Assembly: GCF_003253735.1 (NCBI RefSeq)
Contig: NZ_QKYW01000002.1
Coordinates: forward strand, 62,001-126,000
Direction: 5' to 3'
DNA length: 64,000 bases
Origin: Pseudomonas sp. URMO17WK12:I2
GTDB lineage: Bacteria; Pseudomonadota; Gammaproteobacteria; Pseudomonadales; Pseudomonadaceae
The notes below the pieces were generated by a model. It saw nothing but the letters and a program-made list of their open reading frames with translations. It was not told where the DNA came from and searched no databases. A program made the position numbers and the translations under genes. Below, piece after piece: positions 46,219 through 55,474 of this stretch. The first letter of the stretch is position 1. Each line of letters begins with the position of its first letter.

Positions 46219-47645
46219 TTCCTGTCATTCTTTCTGGCGGTAACGGCTCGCGCCTGTGGCCGCTGTCGCGCCAACTCAACCCCAAGCAGTTCCTGCCGAT
46301 CGCCGATGACTCGCTGTCCATGCTGCAGGCGACCATTCGCCGCCTGGAGGGCCTCGAGGTCAGCGCGCCGTGCCTGATCTGCAATGAGGAGCACCGCTTC
46401 CTCGCCGCCGAACAGCTGCGCACCTTGGGCATCGACAACGCCAGCATCCTGCTCGAGCCGGTGGGCCGTAACACGGCGCCCGCCGTCGCCCTGGCCGCTA
46501 TCAAGGCGCTGGAAAAGGAGCACGACCCGGTGTTGCTGATTCTCGCTGCCGACCACCTGATCAAGGATGTCGCTGCTTTCCACCGCGCCGTGGAAACCGC
46601 CCTGCCCTTCGCCCAGGCCGGCAAACTGGTGACCTTCGGCATCGTCCCGAGCCATGCCGAAACCGGTTACGGCTACCTGCAGAAAGGTGAAGCGGCTGGC
46701 GACGGCGGCTTCCGTGTGCAGCAATTCGTCGAAAAACCCGACAGCGCAACCGCCGAGCGTTATCTGGCCTCCGGCGAGCACTTCTGGAACAGCGGCATGT
46801 TCATGTTCCGCGCCAGCCGTTACCTGGAAGAGCTGCAACGCTGGCAGCCGGAAATGCTCGACGCCTGCCGCCGCGCCAGTGCGCAGAGCGAAGAAGACAT
46901 GCACTTCGTGCGCATCGGCAAGGAGGCCTTCGCCGCCTGCCCGGAAGACTCCATCGACTACGCGGTGATGGAAAAGACCGAAGACGCCGTGATGGTGCCC
47001 CTGGACGCCGGCTGGAGCGATATCGGTTCGTGGTCCGCGCTGTGGGACGTCAGCGACAAGGACGCCGACGGTAACGTGCACAAGGGCGACGTGCTCAGCC
47101 ACGACAGCCGCAACAACTACGTGCATGCCGACTACCGCCTGGTGACCACCGTCGGCGTCGAGGATCTGATCATCGTCGAGACCAAGGACACCATCATGGT
47201 CGCCCACAAGGACAAGGCCCAGGAGGTCAAGCGCATCGTCGAGCAGCTCAAGCGCGAGGAGCGTTGCGAGCACCTCAACAACCGCGAGGTGTACCGTCCG
47301 TGGGGCATGTACGACTCCATTGATCAGGGCGCACGCTACCAAGTCAAGCGCATTACCGTGAAGCCGGGCGCCAAGCTGTCGGTGCAGATGCACCACCACC
47401 GCGCCGAGCACTGGATCGTGGTCAGCGGCACTGCCCAGGTGACCAATGGCGACGAGACCTACATGGTCACCGAAAACCAGTCGACCTACATTCCGATCGG
47501 CCAGATCCATGCCCTGGAAAATCCCGGTATGATTCCCCTGGAACTGATCGAGGTGCAATCGGGTACTTACCTGGGCGAAGACGATATCATTCGCTTCTCC
47601 GATAATTATGGCCGCGTCAAGGAACTCAAGGTTTCCGCAGCCTGA
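46215..47645 (+). CDS. manC: Mannose-1-phosphate guanylyltransferase / mannose-6-phosphate isomerase
   Basis: This 476-aa bifunctional type II PMI-GMP has the N-terminal nucleotidyltransferase motif [31 protein letters not shown] and the [15 protein letters not shown] segment. The C-terminal cupin PMI domain has [31 protein letters not shown] with metal ligands, and HALENPG. It makes GDP-mannose, the precursor for Gmd/Fcl. Homologues in Pseudomonas are AlgA, PslB and WbpW. Phosphomannomutase is not in the window and is presumably AlgC elsewhere. Start ATG overlaps the preceding stop. Confidence 0.95.
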   Translation: MIPVILSGGNGSRLWPLSRQLNPKQFLPIADDSLSMLQATIRRLEGLEVSAPCLICNEEHRFLAAEQLRTLGIDNASILLEPVGRNTAPAVALAAIKALEKEHDPVLLILAADHLIKDVAAFHRAVETALPFAQAGKLVTFGIVPSHAETGYGYLQKGEAAGDGGFRVQQFVEKPDSATAERYLASGEHFWNSGMFMFRASRYLEELQRWQPEMLDACRRASAQSEEDMHFVRIGKEAFAACPEDSIDYAVMEKTEDAVMVPLDAGWSDIGSWSALWDVSDKDADGNVHKGDVLSHDSRNNYVHADYRLVTTVGVEDLIIVETKDTIMVAHKDKAQEVKRIVEQLKREERCEHLNNREVYRPWGMYDSIDQGARYQVKRITVKPGAKLSVQMHHHRAEHWIVVSGTAQVTNGDETYMVTENQSTYIPIGQIHALENPGMIPLELIEVQSGTYLGEDDIIRFSDNYGRVKELKVSAA

Positions 47646-47884
47646 TAAATCGGCCGGCGGCGGCGCTTCGCACCCGTCGTCGGCCATCATCGTCGGGGCT
47701 CATCCGAGCCTCATCAGCGGTGGTTCGCCACCAATCCCATGGCACTGCCAGTTCACGATCGATGGGGCAAGGAATGCCTTTAATCTCGCTGCAAAACGGA
47801 CTTTTACAAGAACAAGCAAAGCGCGCCGCCACGTGAACGAACCCCCGGATGATTTTCCCAACTTTCCGACAACGAGGCTCGCCC

Positions 47885-48679
47885 GTGAAAACTTCTCAAC
47901 TCTTGTACGACCCGGTCATTCACAAGTTGAAGTTGCTCGAAGAACATGATGTGACGCCCCTGCTCAATGAGCTGAGCGCCCCGAAGAAGCCGACCATCGT
48001 CGGCTTTCTCAACCAGCATGGTTACAACCTCATCCAGCAGGATGAGCGTGCCCGTCGCCACTTCCTGCAGGTCAACTACCTGCTGCGCGACGGTATCGGC
48101 ATCAAGCTGGCCTGTGCGCTCAACGGTCTGGAACCCGGCGCCAACCTCAATGGCACCGATTTCATCCCCGCGCTGATCGAGCATGCGCTGCACAGCGAGC
48201 GCGGCGAGCAGTATCAGCTCTTCGCCATGGGCACTTGCGAGCCTTGGACCAGCGAGGGTGCCAGCGCCCTGTTCAACGGTCGCAGCTTCCATGCCATCGA
48301 TGGCTTCCAGCCTCTTGAAGACTATCTGCAGTTCGTCCAGCAGCACCTGGAGCCAGGCAAGATACCGCTGATCGTGATGGGCATGGGCATGCCGCGCCAG
48401 GAAGAGGTGGCCGTCAGGCTGCAACGCCAGCTGGGCCGTCCGGCGCTGATGATCTGCGGCGGTGCGATCCTCGACTTTGCCGCACAGCGCTTCAACCGTG
48501 CCCCGGCGGCGATCCGCAAGATCGGCATGGAGTGGGCCTACCGCCTGCTGATGGAGCCGCGCCGGCTGTTCGCCCGCTACGTCATCGGCATTCCGCAGTT
48601 CTTCTACTACATCGTGCGCAATGGCCGTGACGGCAACGTCGACGTCAGCGAGCAAGGCGCCTACAACCGCAAATCCTGA
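47885..48679 (+). CDS. WecG/TagA/CpsF-family glycosyltransferase, copy 2
   Basis: This 264-aa GT26-type protein keeps RDGIGIKLAC (Asp69-Gly70), LNGTDFIPAL (Thr91-Asp92), GMGMPRQEEVAVRL and CGGAILDFAA. The C-terminal membrane-binding RAPAAIRKIGMEWAYRLLMEPRRLFARYV is also present. Unlike copy 1, all family motifs are intact. GTG 47885 is chosen (GAGG about 8 nt upstream, protein begins at MKTSQLLYDP); ATG 47849 has no ribosome site. A 239-bp gap without a gene separates it from manC. A strong terminator ends the operon after it. Confidence 0.87.
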   Translation: MKTSQLLYDPVIHKLKLLEEHDVTPLLNELSAPKKPTIVGFLNQHGYNLIQQDERARRHFLQVNYLLRDGIGIKLACALNGLEPGANLNGTDFIPALIEHALHSERGEQYQLFAMGTCEPWTSEGASALFNGRSFHAIDGFQPLEDYLQFVQQHLEPGKIPLIVMGMGMPRQEEVAVRLQRQLGRPALMICGGAILDFAAQRFNRAPAAIRKIGMEWAYRLLMEPRRLFARYVIGIPQFFYYIVRNGRDGNVDVSEQGAYNRKS

Positions 48680-48696
48680 GGGCGCCTGCAGTAACC

Positions 48697-48734
48697 AAAA
48701 CGCCCGGACGAGTGATCGTCCGGGCGTTTTTTTT
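48697..48734 (+). terminator. Strong rho-independent terminator of the exopolysaccharide operon
   Basis: A perfect stem AAAACGCCCGGACGA/TCGTCCGGGCGTTTT (48697-48711, 48716-48730) with a GTGA tetraloop is followed by a run of eight T residues (48727-48734). It lies 17 bp after the last gene. Confidence 0.95.
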
Positions 48735-49572
48735 GCGAGTATCTCAGGAACATCCGTCTTGGCGCCTGGCAAGTTTGTGTGCGCTTTGATTTGCTCGCGT
48801 AGCATTATCTTTTACCGCGCGTGCTGAGCGTCTGGGTTGCGCCCCTTACGGGCGCCACACCTTGACTCGCTGCGCTCACCCTTCGGGCCAGCCTGTGGCT
48901 GTTACTCCGCTTCGCTGCGTTTCCTCGCTCCGGCGACGCTCCGGGGGCCGGCTTACATAGGCCATCCCTGGCCCATTAAGCCTCTCGCCGCATCCATGCG
49001 GCTGTCCCCCTACGCGACACCTCCACTACTCGCTGCGCTCGCCCTACGGGCCAGCCTTCGGCTGTTACTCCGCTTCGCTACGTTTCGGCCTCCTGACGGG
49101 AACGGAGCGCGAGCTTGCGAGATTTCCACGAGCTCAAGTTCGGCGGCGTCTGTTTTTGCTTTTGAGCTGCGATCACTCAGGCGACGCCCAAGTCCCCTTC
49201 AGGAGGCCGAATGGAATCGCCACGTAAGGTTGAGCGACATGGATGTCGCGAGAGCTGCGATGGGCCAGGGATGGCCCTTCGCAGCGTGCCCCTGGAGTGG
49301 TGATGGAATGAGGGAACCCCGGCGCAGCCGGGGCCGTATGATGGGGTGCGCTTTCTTTTGCTTACTTTTCTTTGCGCACTTCAAAGAAAAGTGAGTCGCC
49401 CGAGAGGGCGAAACAGAAAGTTTCTGCACACAACGCAGCGGCGCCCAAACACCTAACGAGACGACACGCTGATTGCCAGTCCGATATCAACCAGGCACTT
49501 CCAACAGCGGGAAGAACCTTTATCTCGCTCGCTGGAAAGGCGACGCAGCGGATGCTGCATCGCCCCTCTCCG
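48735..49572. repeat. Repeat-rich spacer between the two convergent polysaccharide gene blocks
   Basis: This 838-bp region has no credible gene. It contains a 58-bp direct repeat (48865-48922 and 49026-49083) differing at only five positions and rich in short palindromic words (CGCTGCGCTC, CTTCGGGCC, CTCCGCTTCGCT). Near its end are two adjacent perfect hairpins: ACTTTTCTTTG/CAAAGAAAAGT (49364-49374, 49382-49392) and TCGCCC-GAGA-GGGCGA (49396-49411). From memory, such CTTTTCTTTG/CAAAGAAAAG blocks recur between genes in Pseudomonas chromosomes. A 185-codon frame across it (48837-49394) reads as repeat-derived noise. Confidence 0.65.
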
Positions 49573-50766
49573 TTATCGACCTGCGGCGACCGCAACCGGC
49601 TTCTCACTACCCACGCTGCGGCCCTGCTGGATCAGCGCGAACACTTCGTTCCACATGGCCTGGGTACGGGTCTTCAGCTCCGCGGAGTGCGCATTCAAGC
49701 GCGCGGAAAGCGCCTGCATCTGCACCGGGTCGGTGAGGTTGTCGAGCGCGCGATTGAGCTCTTCATCGCTCAGGTTGATGTTCAGCACGCCCTCGGAGAA
49801 ACCGTAGTCGGCGAACAGCATCTGGTACTTGTGGCTCCAGCCGGTAGCCAGTGACGGCACGCCCTGGGACAGCGCGCTGACCAGGCCGTGGAAACGGCTG
49901 CCCAGGGTGCCGCGGCATGCGCCGAGGATGCCCTTGATGGCCAGCGGGTCGGTCTCGCGCAGGATCGGCAAGCCGCCTACCGCCTTGGAAACCTGTTCGG
50001 CCAGGCGCGCATCGCCCTCGCCCTCGTGGATCAGCAGGAACGGCTTGGCGCCCCGCTCGACCAGTGCCTTGGCAGCACGCTCCAGGAACGGCGCATAGCC
50101 CTTGGCGATGCTGTCGTCGGTCTTGTCGAGCATGCGGCAGTTGGGCACCAGGCAGATCTGATGGATTTCAGGATCGAAGTAGTCCGGCACCGGCCCGGAA
50201 ATCAGGTTGGTGAAGTCCGGGGCGATCTTGATGTTGTCACGCTCGCCGACGATCTCGGTGAGGTAGTCGTAGGAGATCTGCTCGCGGGCGAAGATCAGGT
50301 CGCAATTGTCGACGAACGCCTTCACCGCTTCACGGCTGCGCGGGTCGCGGAACGGCCCGAACGCCTGGGGCAGCAGAATCACCTTGGAACCCTGCTTCTT
50401 CCAGCGCTTGCTGGAACGTGCCAGCTCCTCGGACAGGTCCGGGCCCCACTGGTCGCTGTAGGCGAAGCCGGCGGCGTCCAGCACCACGTTGATTTCCTTG
50501 TCGAGCACGATGCCGTACTGCTCACGGATGCCGGTCGGCACCAGCGCCGCCAGGTCACCGAACGGAATACCTTTGCGCCACAGCCAGGCCTTCTGGTACA
50601 GGCCCAGGGACGCACGATTGAAATAAGGATAGGGGCTCTTGGCCCGACCGGGCTCCATCACCACCTTGGCAGCCGGCAGGTTCTTGCGCACTTGCTGCAG
50701 GGCGGCATGCAGCATCAGTGCAGCCCCCTTGTTGACGAAACCGGCCTTGCGAATCTCGACGTACAT
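49573..50766 (-). CDS. Polysaccharide pyruvyl transferase (WcaK/CsaB family)
   Basis: This 397-aa protein starts MYVEIRKAGFVNKGAALML, the family's N-terminal NxGxxL-type phosphate loop. It ends with the diagnostic GSRFHGLVSALSQGVPSLATGWSHKY region. It should transfer pyruvate from phosphoenolpyruvate to a sugar, forming a ketal and adding negative charge. ATG 50766 is chosen because AGGAG lies just upstream. It is the last of three coupled minus-strand genes and ends near the repeat spacer, convergent with the main operon. Confidence 0.9.
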   Translation of the reverse strand: MYVEIRKAGFVNKGAALMLHAALQQVRKNLPAAKVVMEPGRAKSPYPYFNRASLGLYQKAWLWRKGIPFGDLAALVPTGIREQYGIVLDKEINVVLDAAGFAYSDQWGPDLSEELARSSKRWKKQGSKVILLPQAFGPFRDPRSREAVKAFVDNCDLIFAREQISYDYLTEIVGERDNIKIAPDFTNLISGPVPDYFDPEIHQICLVPNCRMLDKTDDSIAKGYAPFLERAAKALVERGAKPFLLIHEGEGDARLAEQVSKAVGGLPILRETDPLAIKGILGACRGTLGSRFHGLVSALSQGVPSLATGWSHKYQMLFADYGFSEGVLNINLSDEELNRALDNLTDPVQMQALSARLNAHSAELKTRTQAMWNEVFALIQQGRSVGSEKPVAVAAGR

Positions 50767-50767
50767 A

Positions 50768-52084
50768 TCACCTTCTCCTGAATTCACGAATCAACTGGGG
50801 CACGCTAATGAACACGTGCAGGCAAATACTCTTGGTCATCATGATGAACAGCGGTCGTGTCTTGCGTGACAGCAGCAGGCTCACGTAACCGGCGATGGAA
50901 TAGGAAATCAGCGTCGCCCAGGCCGAGCCGACCACACCGTGGCTCCTGATGAGAAAGTAATTCAGGACGATATTGCTGACGGCGCCGAGACCCTGGGTGA
51001 CCAGGGAAAAGATGAAGGCTTCCTCGATGATGATCCACTTGCTGAACAGCGCGCGCATGAACACGAAGGTGGCGGCGAAGATGTGGATCGCCAGCACCGG
51101 CCCGGCATCGACGTACTGGGCGCCGTAGAGCACATGCACGATCCAGTCGGAGAGGAAGAACACCACCACGGCCAGGGCGAAGGCCATGAAGAACAGCACG
51201 TCCAGCGCCACCTGCATGAAGCGGTTGTAGCCGGCGGTGTCGCTCTTGTGCAGGTCGATCATCTTGGGGAAGACCGAGGCCATGAGAATGGTCGGGATCA
51301 GGTACCAGGCCTCGGACAGCCGCGATGCTGCCGAATACACACCCACGGCGTATTCGCCGAGCATGTACTGCAGCATGATCTGGTCGACCTTGAGGTAGAT
51401 CACCGCCGACAGCGAACCGAGGAAGATCAGCACGCTCTTCTTGAGCAGGGTCTTGCCGAGCGGCCAGGAAAAGTCGAAGCGGAAATCACGCTTGAGCATC
51501 ACCGCGTAGCAGACCAGGATCGCCGAGGTGACCATCACCACCACCACGTGGGCCAGGGCGATATACACCAGGCCGGCGCCGGCGATAGCCAGGATCATCT
51601 TCAGGCCGTTGCCACCGAGCTGGCCGACGAAGCCGGCCACCGCCGCGTATTTGGCCTGCACCCGCGCCTGGAACCAGTCGATGAGCATCTCGAATGGCGT
51701 GAAGAACAGCGCCAGGGCGGTGAACAGCAGCACCAGGAAGTTCTGGTCGTTGCCGATCAGGTAGGTGCCCATCATGATCGCGAAGGCGACCACCGAGCAG
51801 GCCACCTTGATCACGAACACCGTGGAGAGAATCTGGTCTTCGTTGTCCGGGTTGCTGCGCAGCTCCTTGACCACCAGCCCGGTGAGCCCCAGGTGCACGA
51901 CGATGCTGAGCAGGCCCAGCAACGCCAGTGCATAGTTGAGATAACCGAAGTCCTCGGGGCCCAGATAGCGCGCCAGTACTACGGTGGTGGCCAGGCCGAT
52001 GGCCAGCATCAGGAACTTCTCGGCCAGCATCCAGCCGGAATTGAGGAGGTACTTCATGCCCTCCTGGACACGCGAGGCACTCAT
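50768..52084 (-). CDS. wzx: Wzx-type polysaccharide flippase (MOP superfamily)
   Basis: This 438-aa membrane protein has about 12-14 hydrophobic helices and the polysaccharide-synthesis flippase pattern. It begins NSGWMLAEKFLMLAIGLATTVVLARYLGPEDFGYLNYALALLGL, of which ARYLGPEDFGYLNYA is the diagnostic segment. It flips lipid-linked repeat units across the inner membrane. The main operon has a Wzy-like polymerase and Wzc but no flippase, so this gene most likely completes it. ATG 52084 overlaps the nitroreductase stop (ATGA), and its own stop is one base from the next ATG. Confidence 0.9.
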   Translation of the reverse strand: MSASRVQEGMKYLLNSGWMLAEKFLMLAIGLATTVVLARYLGPEDFGYLNYALALLGLLSIVVHLGLTGLVVKELRSNPDNEDQILSTVFVIKVACSVVAFAIMMGTYLIGNDQNFLVLLFTALALFFTPFEMLIDWFQARVQAKYAAVAGFVGQLGGNGLKMILAIAGAGLVYIALAHVVVVMVTSAILVCYAVMLKRDFRFDFSWPLGKTLLKKSVLIFLGSLSAVIYLKVDQIMLQYMLGEYAVGVYSAASRLSEAWYLIPTILMASVFPKMIDLHKSDTAGYNRFMQVALDVLFFMAFALAVVVFFLSDWIVHVLYGAQYVDAGPVLAIHIFAATFVFMRALFSKWIIIEEAFIFSLVTQGLGAVSNIVLNYFLIRSHGVVGSAWATLISYSIAGYVSLLLSRKTRPLFIMMTKSICLHVFISVPQLIREFRRR

Positions 52085-53190
52085 CGAGCGGGCGACTCCA
52101 GGCGCATGTAACTGCGGGCTTCCTCCAGCGAGAGCTTCTGCGAGTAAGGCACCAGACCGGTGTCGGCGGCATAGCCCAGGGAGATGAACATGACGATACG
52201 CTCATCCGGGTCGAGCTTGAGCAGCTTGGCGGCGGCCTCTTCGCGCTCGGGGATGTCCGGCCAGTTGATCGAGCACGACGACACGCCCTGGGTTTCCAGC
52301 GCGAACATGAAGGACATTGCCGCCAGGGCGCCGTCGATGTAGATCACATGGCGATCACGTACGTGGGGGTAGGCACGCAGGCGACCGACCACGGCGACAA
52401 TGGCCGGGAAGTTGTGATCGAAACCGGCCACGCCCATGGGCAGACGCGACGCCTGGGCCACCGAAGCCGGGTCGTCGAACACCACGAATCGATAGGGTTG
52501 GCGGTTACAGGCGCTCGGCGACTGCACGGCGACTTCCAACGCCTTGTCGATCACCTCACGCGGCACTGGACGATCCTGCTGGTACCAACGCACCGAGCGG
52601 CGCTTCATCGCCAGCTGACGCATGGCCGTGAAATCCACGCTCGGCGTGCTGACGTCAGCCGCGAACGGCACACGCTCGGCATCCGGGTGACGCAGGGTAT
52701 GGGGCGAGCCACTGGGGCGCTCGAAGCGCGCGAACTTCTCGCGAGCGCGATTGAGGACCGGATGATCGCCAGTCACGGAGAAGTATTCGGCGAGCACGTC
52801 GTGGGCCCAGCTGACCTCGTCACGATCGACATTGCCGTTGAGCGAGGCGATGTAGCTGTCGACCGTGTCATTGATGTAGTCCAGGGCGAATACCTGGCGC
52901 CGTGGCTGCATGATCAGGCCCTTCTCGATGCGGTGCACGGCGCGGCGCAGGAAGTAGTTCACCGGCTCGGCACCGGAGAGGTTCTGCTCGTGCTGCAGGT
53001 GGCCGACCACCACCGCATAGGCTTCACGATCGAAGGCCGAGGAAAAGAACGAGTAATGGAAGCGGCGCAGCATGGCGGAACGCGACAAGGCGCGGACCCA
53101 GCCCATGGCGAGTCTCTTCTGCAAGGTCTTGAGGTTATCGATACTGTCCCGCGGCAAGACCTTCTTGAGGGATTCCTTCAACATTTTCAT
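52081..53190 (-). CDS. Nitroreductase-family protein with long N-terminal extension
   Basis: This 369-aa protein has a C-terminal two-thirds with the FMN-dependent nitroreductase fold: MKRRSVRWYQQDRPVPREVIDKAL, VAVQSPSACNRQPYRFVVFDD and IDGALAAMSFMFALETQGVSSCSINW. About 190 residues precede it, with helical segments such as FLRRAVHRIEKGLIMQPRR that do not belong to the core fold. Nitroreductase-like genes recur beside pyruvyl transferases and flippases in glycan loci, but their role is unclear. The substrate here is unknown. It is first in the three-gene minus-strand operon, with no strong ribosome site visible at ATG 53190. Confidence 0.88.
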   Translation of the reverse strand: MKMLKESLKKVLPRDSIDNLKTLQKRLAMGWVRALSRSAMLRRFHYSFFSSAFDREAYAVVVGHLQHEQNLSGAEPVNYFLRRAVHRIEKGLIMQPRRQVFALDYINDTVDSYIASLNGNVDRDEVSWAHDVLAEYFSVTGDHPVLNRAREKFARFERPSGSPHTLRHPDAERVPFAADVSTPSVDFTAMRQLAMKRRSVRWYQQDRPVPREVIDKALEVAVQSPSACNRQPYRFVVFDDPASVAQASRLPMGVAGFDHNFPAIVAVVGRLRAYPHVRDRHVIYIDGALAAMSFMFALETQGVSSCSINWPDIPEREEAAAKLLKLDPDERIVMFISLGYAADTGLVPYSQKLSLEEARSYMRLESPAR

Positions 53191-53645
53191 AGGCTGTAAT
53201 TACCGTTCAATGGTTAATATCTCCCCCACAATCGCCGTAACGGTACGGCAACACTCGATTGATGGACGCTGGCAGTTCTAAAGCCGAACCACGGGCATCT
53301 GCACGCCGCCAATGCTTATCGAGGCAGTGCAGGCTGCAGCATCCCTTCCCTTGGCAACCACCCGTCCGGCATCTGCCTGCTCGGGGTAGAGGGCAGCGCG
53401 AAAACGGCGTCTGGTGCTGCAACGGTTCGACATCCAACCCGATGTTTCGAGGGTGTTGGAGGCGGCGCTCTGAGGTGCCGCTATTCGTTGTCAGGGTTTA
53501 GGACTACGGAGCAACGCTTTGATTCCGCATCCGCATGCTTTGCGTGAAAAAAGTTGCCGAAAGGCCGTTGTAGCGCGGTGCAAAGCGCTCTGTTCGGTAG
53601 CGGAACAAGACGTGAACGCTGCAAATGGCGGGAGCAACTTCGTGC
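53191..53645. other. Intergenic region upstream of the nitroreductase-wzx-pyruvyl transferase operon
   Basis: This 455-bp region has no credible gene on either strand. The proximal part should hold the minus-strand promoter of the glycan operon, since the stretch next to 53190 is AT-rich (GGTTAATATC, CTGTAATTACC). The distal part follows the end of the hybrid kinase gene. I see no clear terminator. Confidence 0.45.
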
Positions 53646-55151
53646 TCAGCCATGCTTCGGCAGCAGCTCGCCGAGGGCCTTGTGCAACTCGCGCATCGAG
53701 AACGGCTTGGCGATGCTGCGCAGTGCAGCAGCCGGGGCCAGCAGTCCCGCGTCAGCCGCCGTGGCGACCAGTAGTACGGACAGCCCGGGCCGCTGGGCCA
53801 GCGCTGCCTCGGCCAGCTGAGCACCGCTGATGCCGGGCAAGCTGACATCGACGATCAGCAGGTCGAAGGCTTCGCCCCCGAGCAGCTCGAGCGCCACTTG
53901 CGGGTCAGCGGCATTGATCAGCTCATGGCCGCGCTCGGCAGCCACCTCAGCGACCAGCAGGCACACCGACGCATCGCTCTCGACCAGCAGGATGCGCGAC
54001 TGCACAGGCGTCGCCTCACCGGCCGGCGGCCGAACCACCTGGTCCGGCACCTCGACCACCGGCAGATAGAGACGCACCGTTGTGCCAACGCTGGGCTCGC
54101 TGTGAATGGTCACCTGGCCGCCGCTCTGGCGTGCGAAACCATGCACCATGGAAAGCCCCAGGCCGCTGCCCTGGCCGACGGATTTGGTGGTGAAGAATGG
54201 GTCGAAAACCCGCTCCAGGGTTTCGCTGCTCATGCCGTTGCCCGTATCCGCCATGGCGATCAGCAGATAACGCCCAGACTTGAGGTCCGGCAAGGCGGCA
54301 CGGTTCTCCTGGGCCAGATCGACAAGCGAGGTATGCAGGCTGATCTGCCCGCCCTCGGGCATGGCATCGCGAGCATTGAGGGCCAGGTTGAGCACCGCGC
54401 TTTCCAGTTGCCGAGCATCGGCAAGCACACGTACGGCAGCATGCCGGTAATCGCCTTGCAGAGAGATGCGGTCACCAATGGAGCGCCTGATCAGCACCTC
54501 GAGGGAGGCGAGCAGCGGCGCCACTTCAATGGGCTGCGCCTCCAGCGGCTGGCGATGGGAAAGCGTCAGCAAGCGTTGGGTCAGCGCGCTGGCGCGGTCG
54601 GCGGAAATACTCGCGGCGTCGATGAAGCGCGGCAGGTCATCGAAACGACCGGCCGCGACATGCCGCTTCATGATATCGAGTGCGCCGATGACGCCAGTAA
54701 GCATATTGTTAAAGTCGTGGGCGACGCCATCGATCACCGACTCGACGGCATCCATTCGCTGGCTCTGCTGCAGGGCCAGCTCCTCGTCAGGCGAGCGCGG
54801 GCCCGCCGCAACCTGCTGGTCACCCGTCAGGGCCCGCAAGGCGCTGCATAGGCCACGAGAAGTGAAAGGCGGCTCCACTACCAGGGCAATACCCTCAACA
54901 GGCAACGCTGACCTGGGCTCGACGTCGGCGATGCCGAGCAGTAATACGGGGACAGTCGACTCGGCGAGCCTGGCGAGCAGCGTTTGATCCTGCTGATCCA
55001 GCTGCCGTTCGGCGAGCACCAGCACATCGTCACGGCCGCCCACGGCATCGAGGGTTGCAGCGAGGTTATTGAATGTCAGGCAAGTAGCGCCCAGCGGCTC
55101 CAGCAACGACACGAGCTGGAGGGATTCGTCGCTACAGATCAGGATGCGCAC
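53646..55151 (-). CDS. Hybrid sensor histidine kinase with C-terminal receiver domain
   Basis: This 501-aa cytoplasmic protein has an N-terminal degenerate receiver-like region (residues 1-115, RILICSDESLQLVSLLEPLG), then a HisKA domain with DGVAHDFNNMLTGVIG (phospho-His near 145). The HATPase follows with NLALNARDAMPEGG, MADTGNGMSSETLERVFDPFFTTK and GSGLGLSMVHGFARQSGG. The C-terminal receiver has LLIVDVSLPG (phospho-Asp near 430) and the conserved Lys in AKPFS. No membrane segment or PAS domain is present. GTG 55151 has GGGGAG 6 nt upstream. It is the last gene of a KaiC/kinase/response-regulator block on this strand. Confidence 0.9.
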   Translation of the reverse strand: MRILICSDESLQLVSLLEPLGATCLTFNNLAATLDAVGGRDDVLVLAERQLDQQDQTLLARLAESTVPVLLLGIADVEPRSALPVEGIALVVEPPFTSRGLCSALRALTGDQQVAAGPRSPDEELALQQSQRMDAVESVIDGVAHDFNNMLTGVIGALDIMKRHVAAGRFDDLPRFIDAASISADRASALTQRLLTLSHRQPLEAQPIEVAPLLASLEVLIRRSIGDRISLQGDYRHAAVRVLADARQLESAVLNLALNARDAMPEGGQISLHTSLVDLAQENRAALPDLKSGRYLLIAMADTGNGMSSETLERVFDPFFTTKSVGQGSGLGLSMVHGFARQSGGQVTIHSEPSVGTTVRLYLPVVEVPDQVVRPPAGEATPVQSRILLVESDASVCLLVAEVAAERGHELINAADPQVALELLGGEAFDLLIVDVSLPGISGAQLAEAALAQRPGLSVLLVATAADAGLLAPAAALRSIAKPFSMRELHKALGELLPKHG

Positions 55152-55474
55152 GGACGCTCCCCTCGCGCGTCGGCACCAGGGCGCCAGGACCGCGTTTGCG
55201 GCGCCTCTGCAATACCGTACCCATAGGCGATCAGATAACCGCGACGGCCCTTTTTCGATCCCGACATCGCGACCGACGACCTGGCATCGACCGATGCCCG
55301 CCCTACACCTTCATCCATGGATTTCGCACTCTCGACACACAACTCATGTGGGGCGCATGGAAGCGCGCCTCGGCTAGCGCAAGGTTCGACCGTAGCGGCC
55401 TTGAGGCGTTCCGCTTGTGCAACCGAGGACGAAAGCGATGGGTGCCGAGTCCTGCAACAGGCCGCCCGACATGA
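55152..55474. other. Intergenic region between hybrid kinase and response regulator genes
   Basis: A 323-bp spacer has no supportable gene or clear terminator. It separates the hybrid kinase start from the single-domain response regulator stop, so the kinase may have its own promoter here. Confidence 0.4.

Noticed and set aside
48837..49394. 185-codon frame in the repeat spacer
   Set aside because: It is composed of the direct repeats and hairpins, with low-complexity Arg/Ser/Ala content.
53207..53848. Short frames around the nitroreductase/hybrid kinase spacer
   Set aside because: They show Arg/Cys-rich shadow composition and overlap the kinase antisense, with no start signals.
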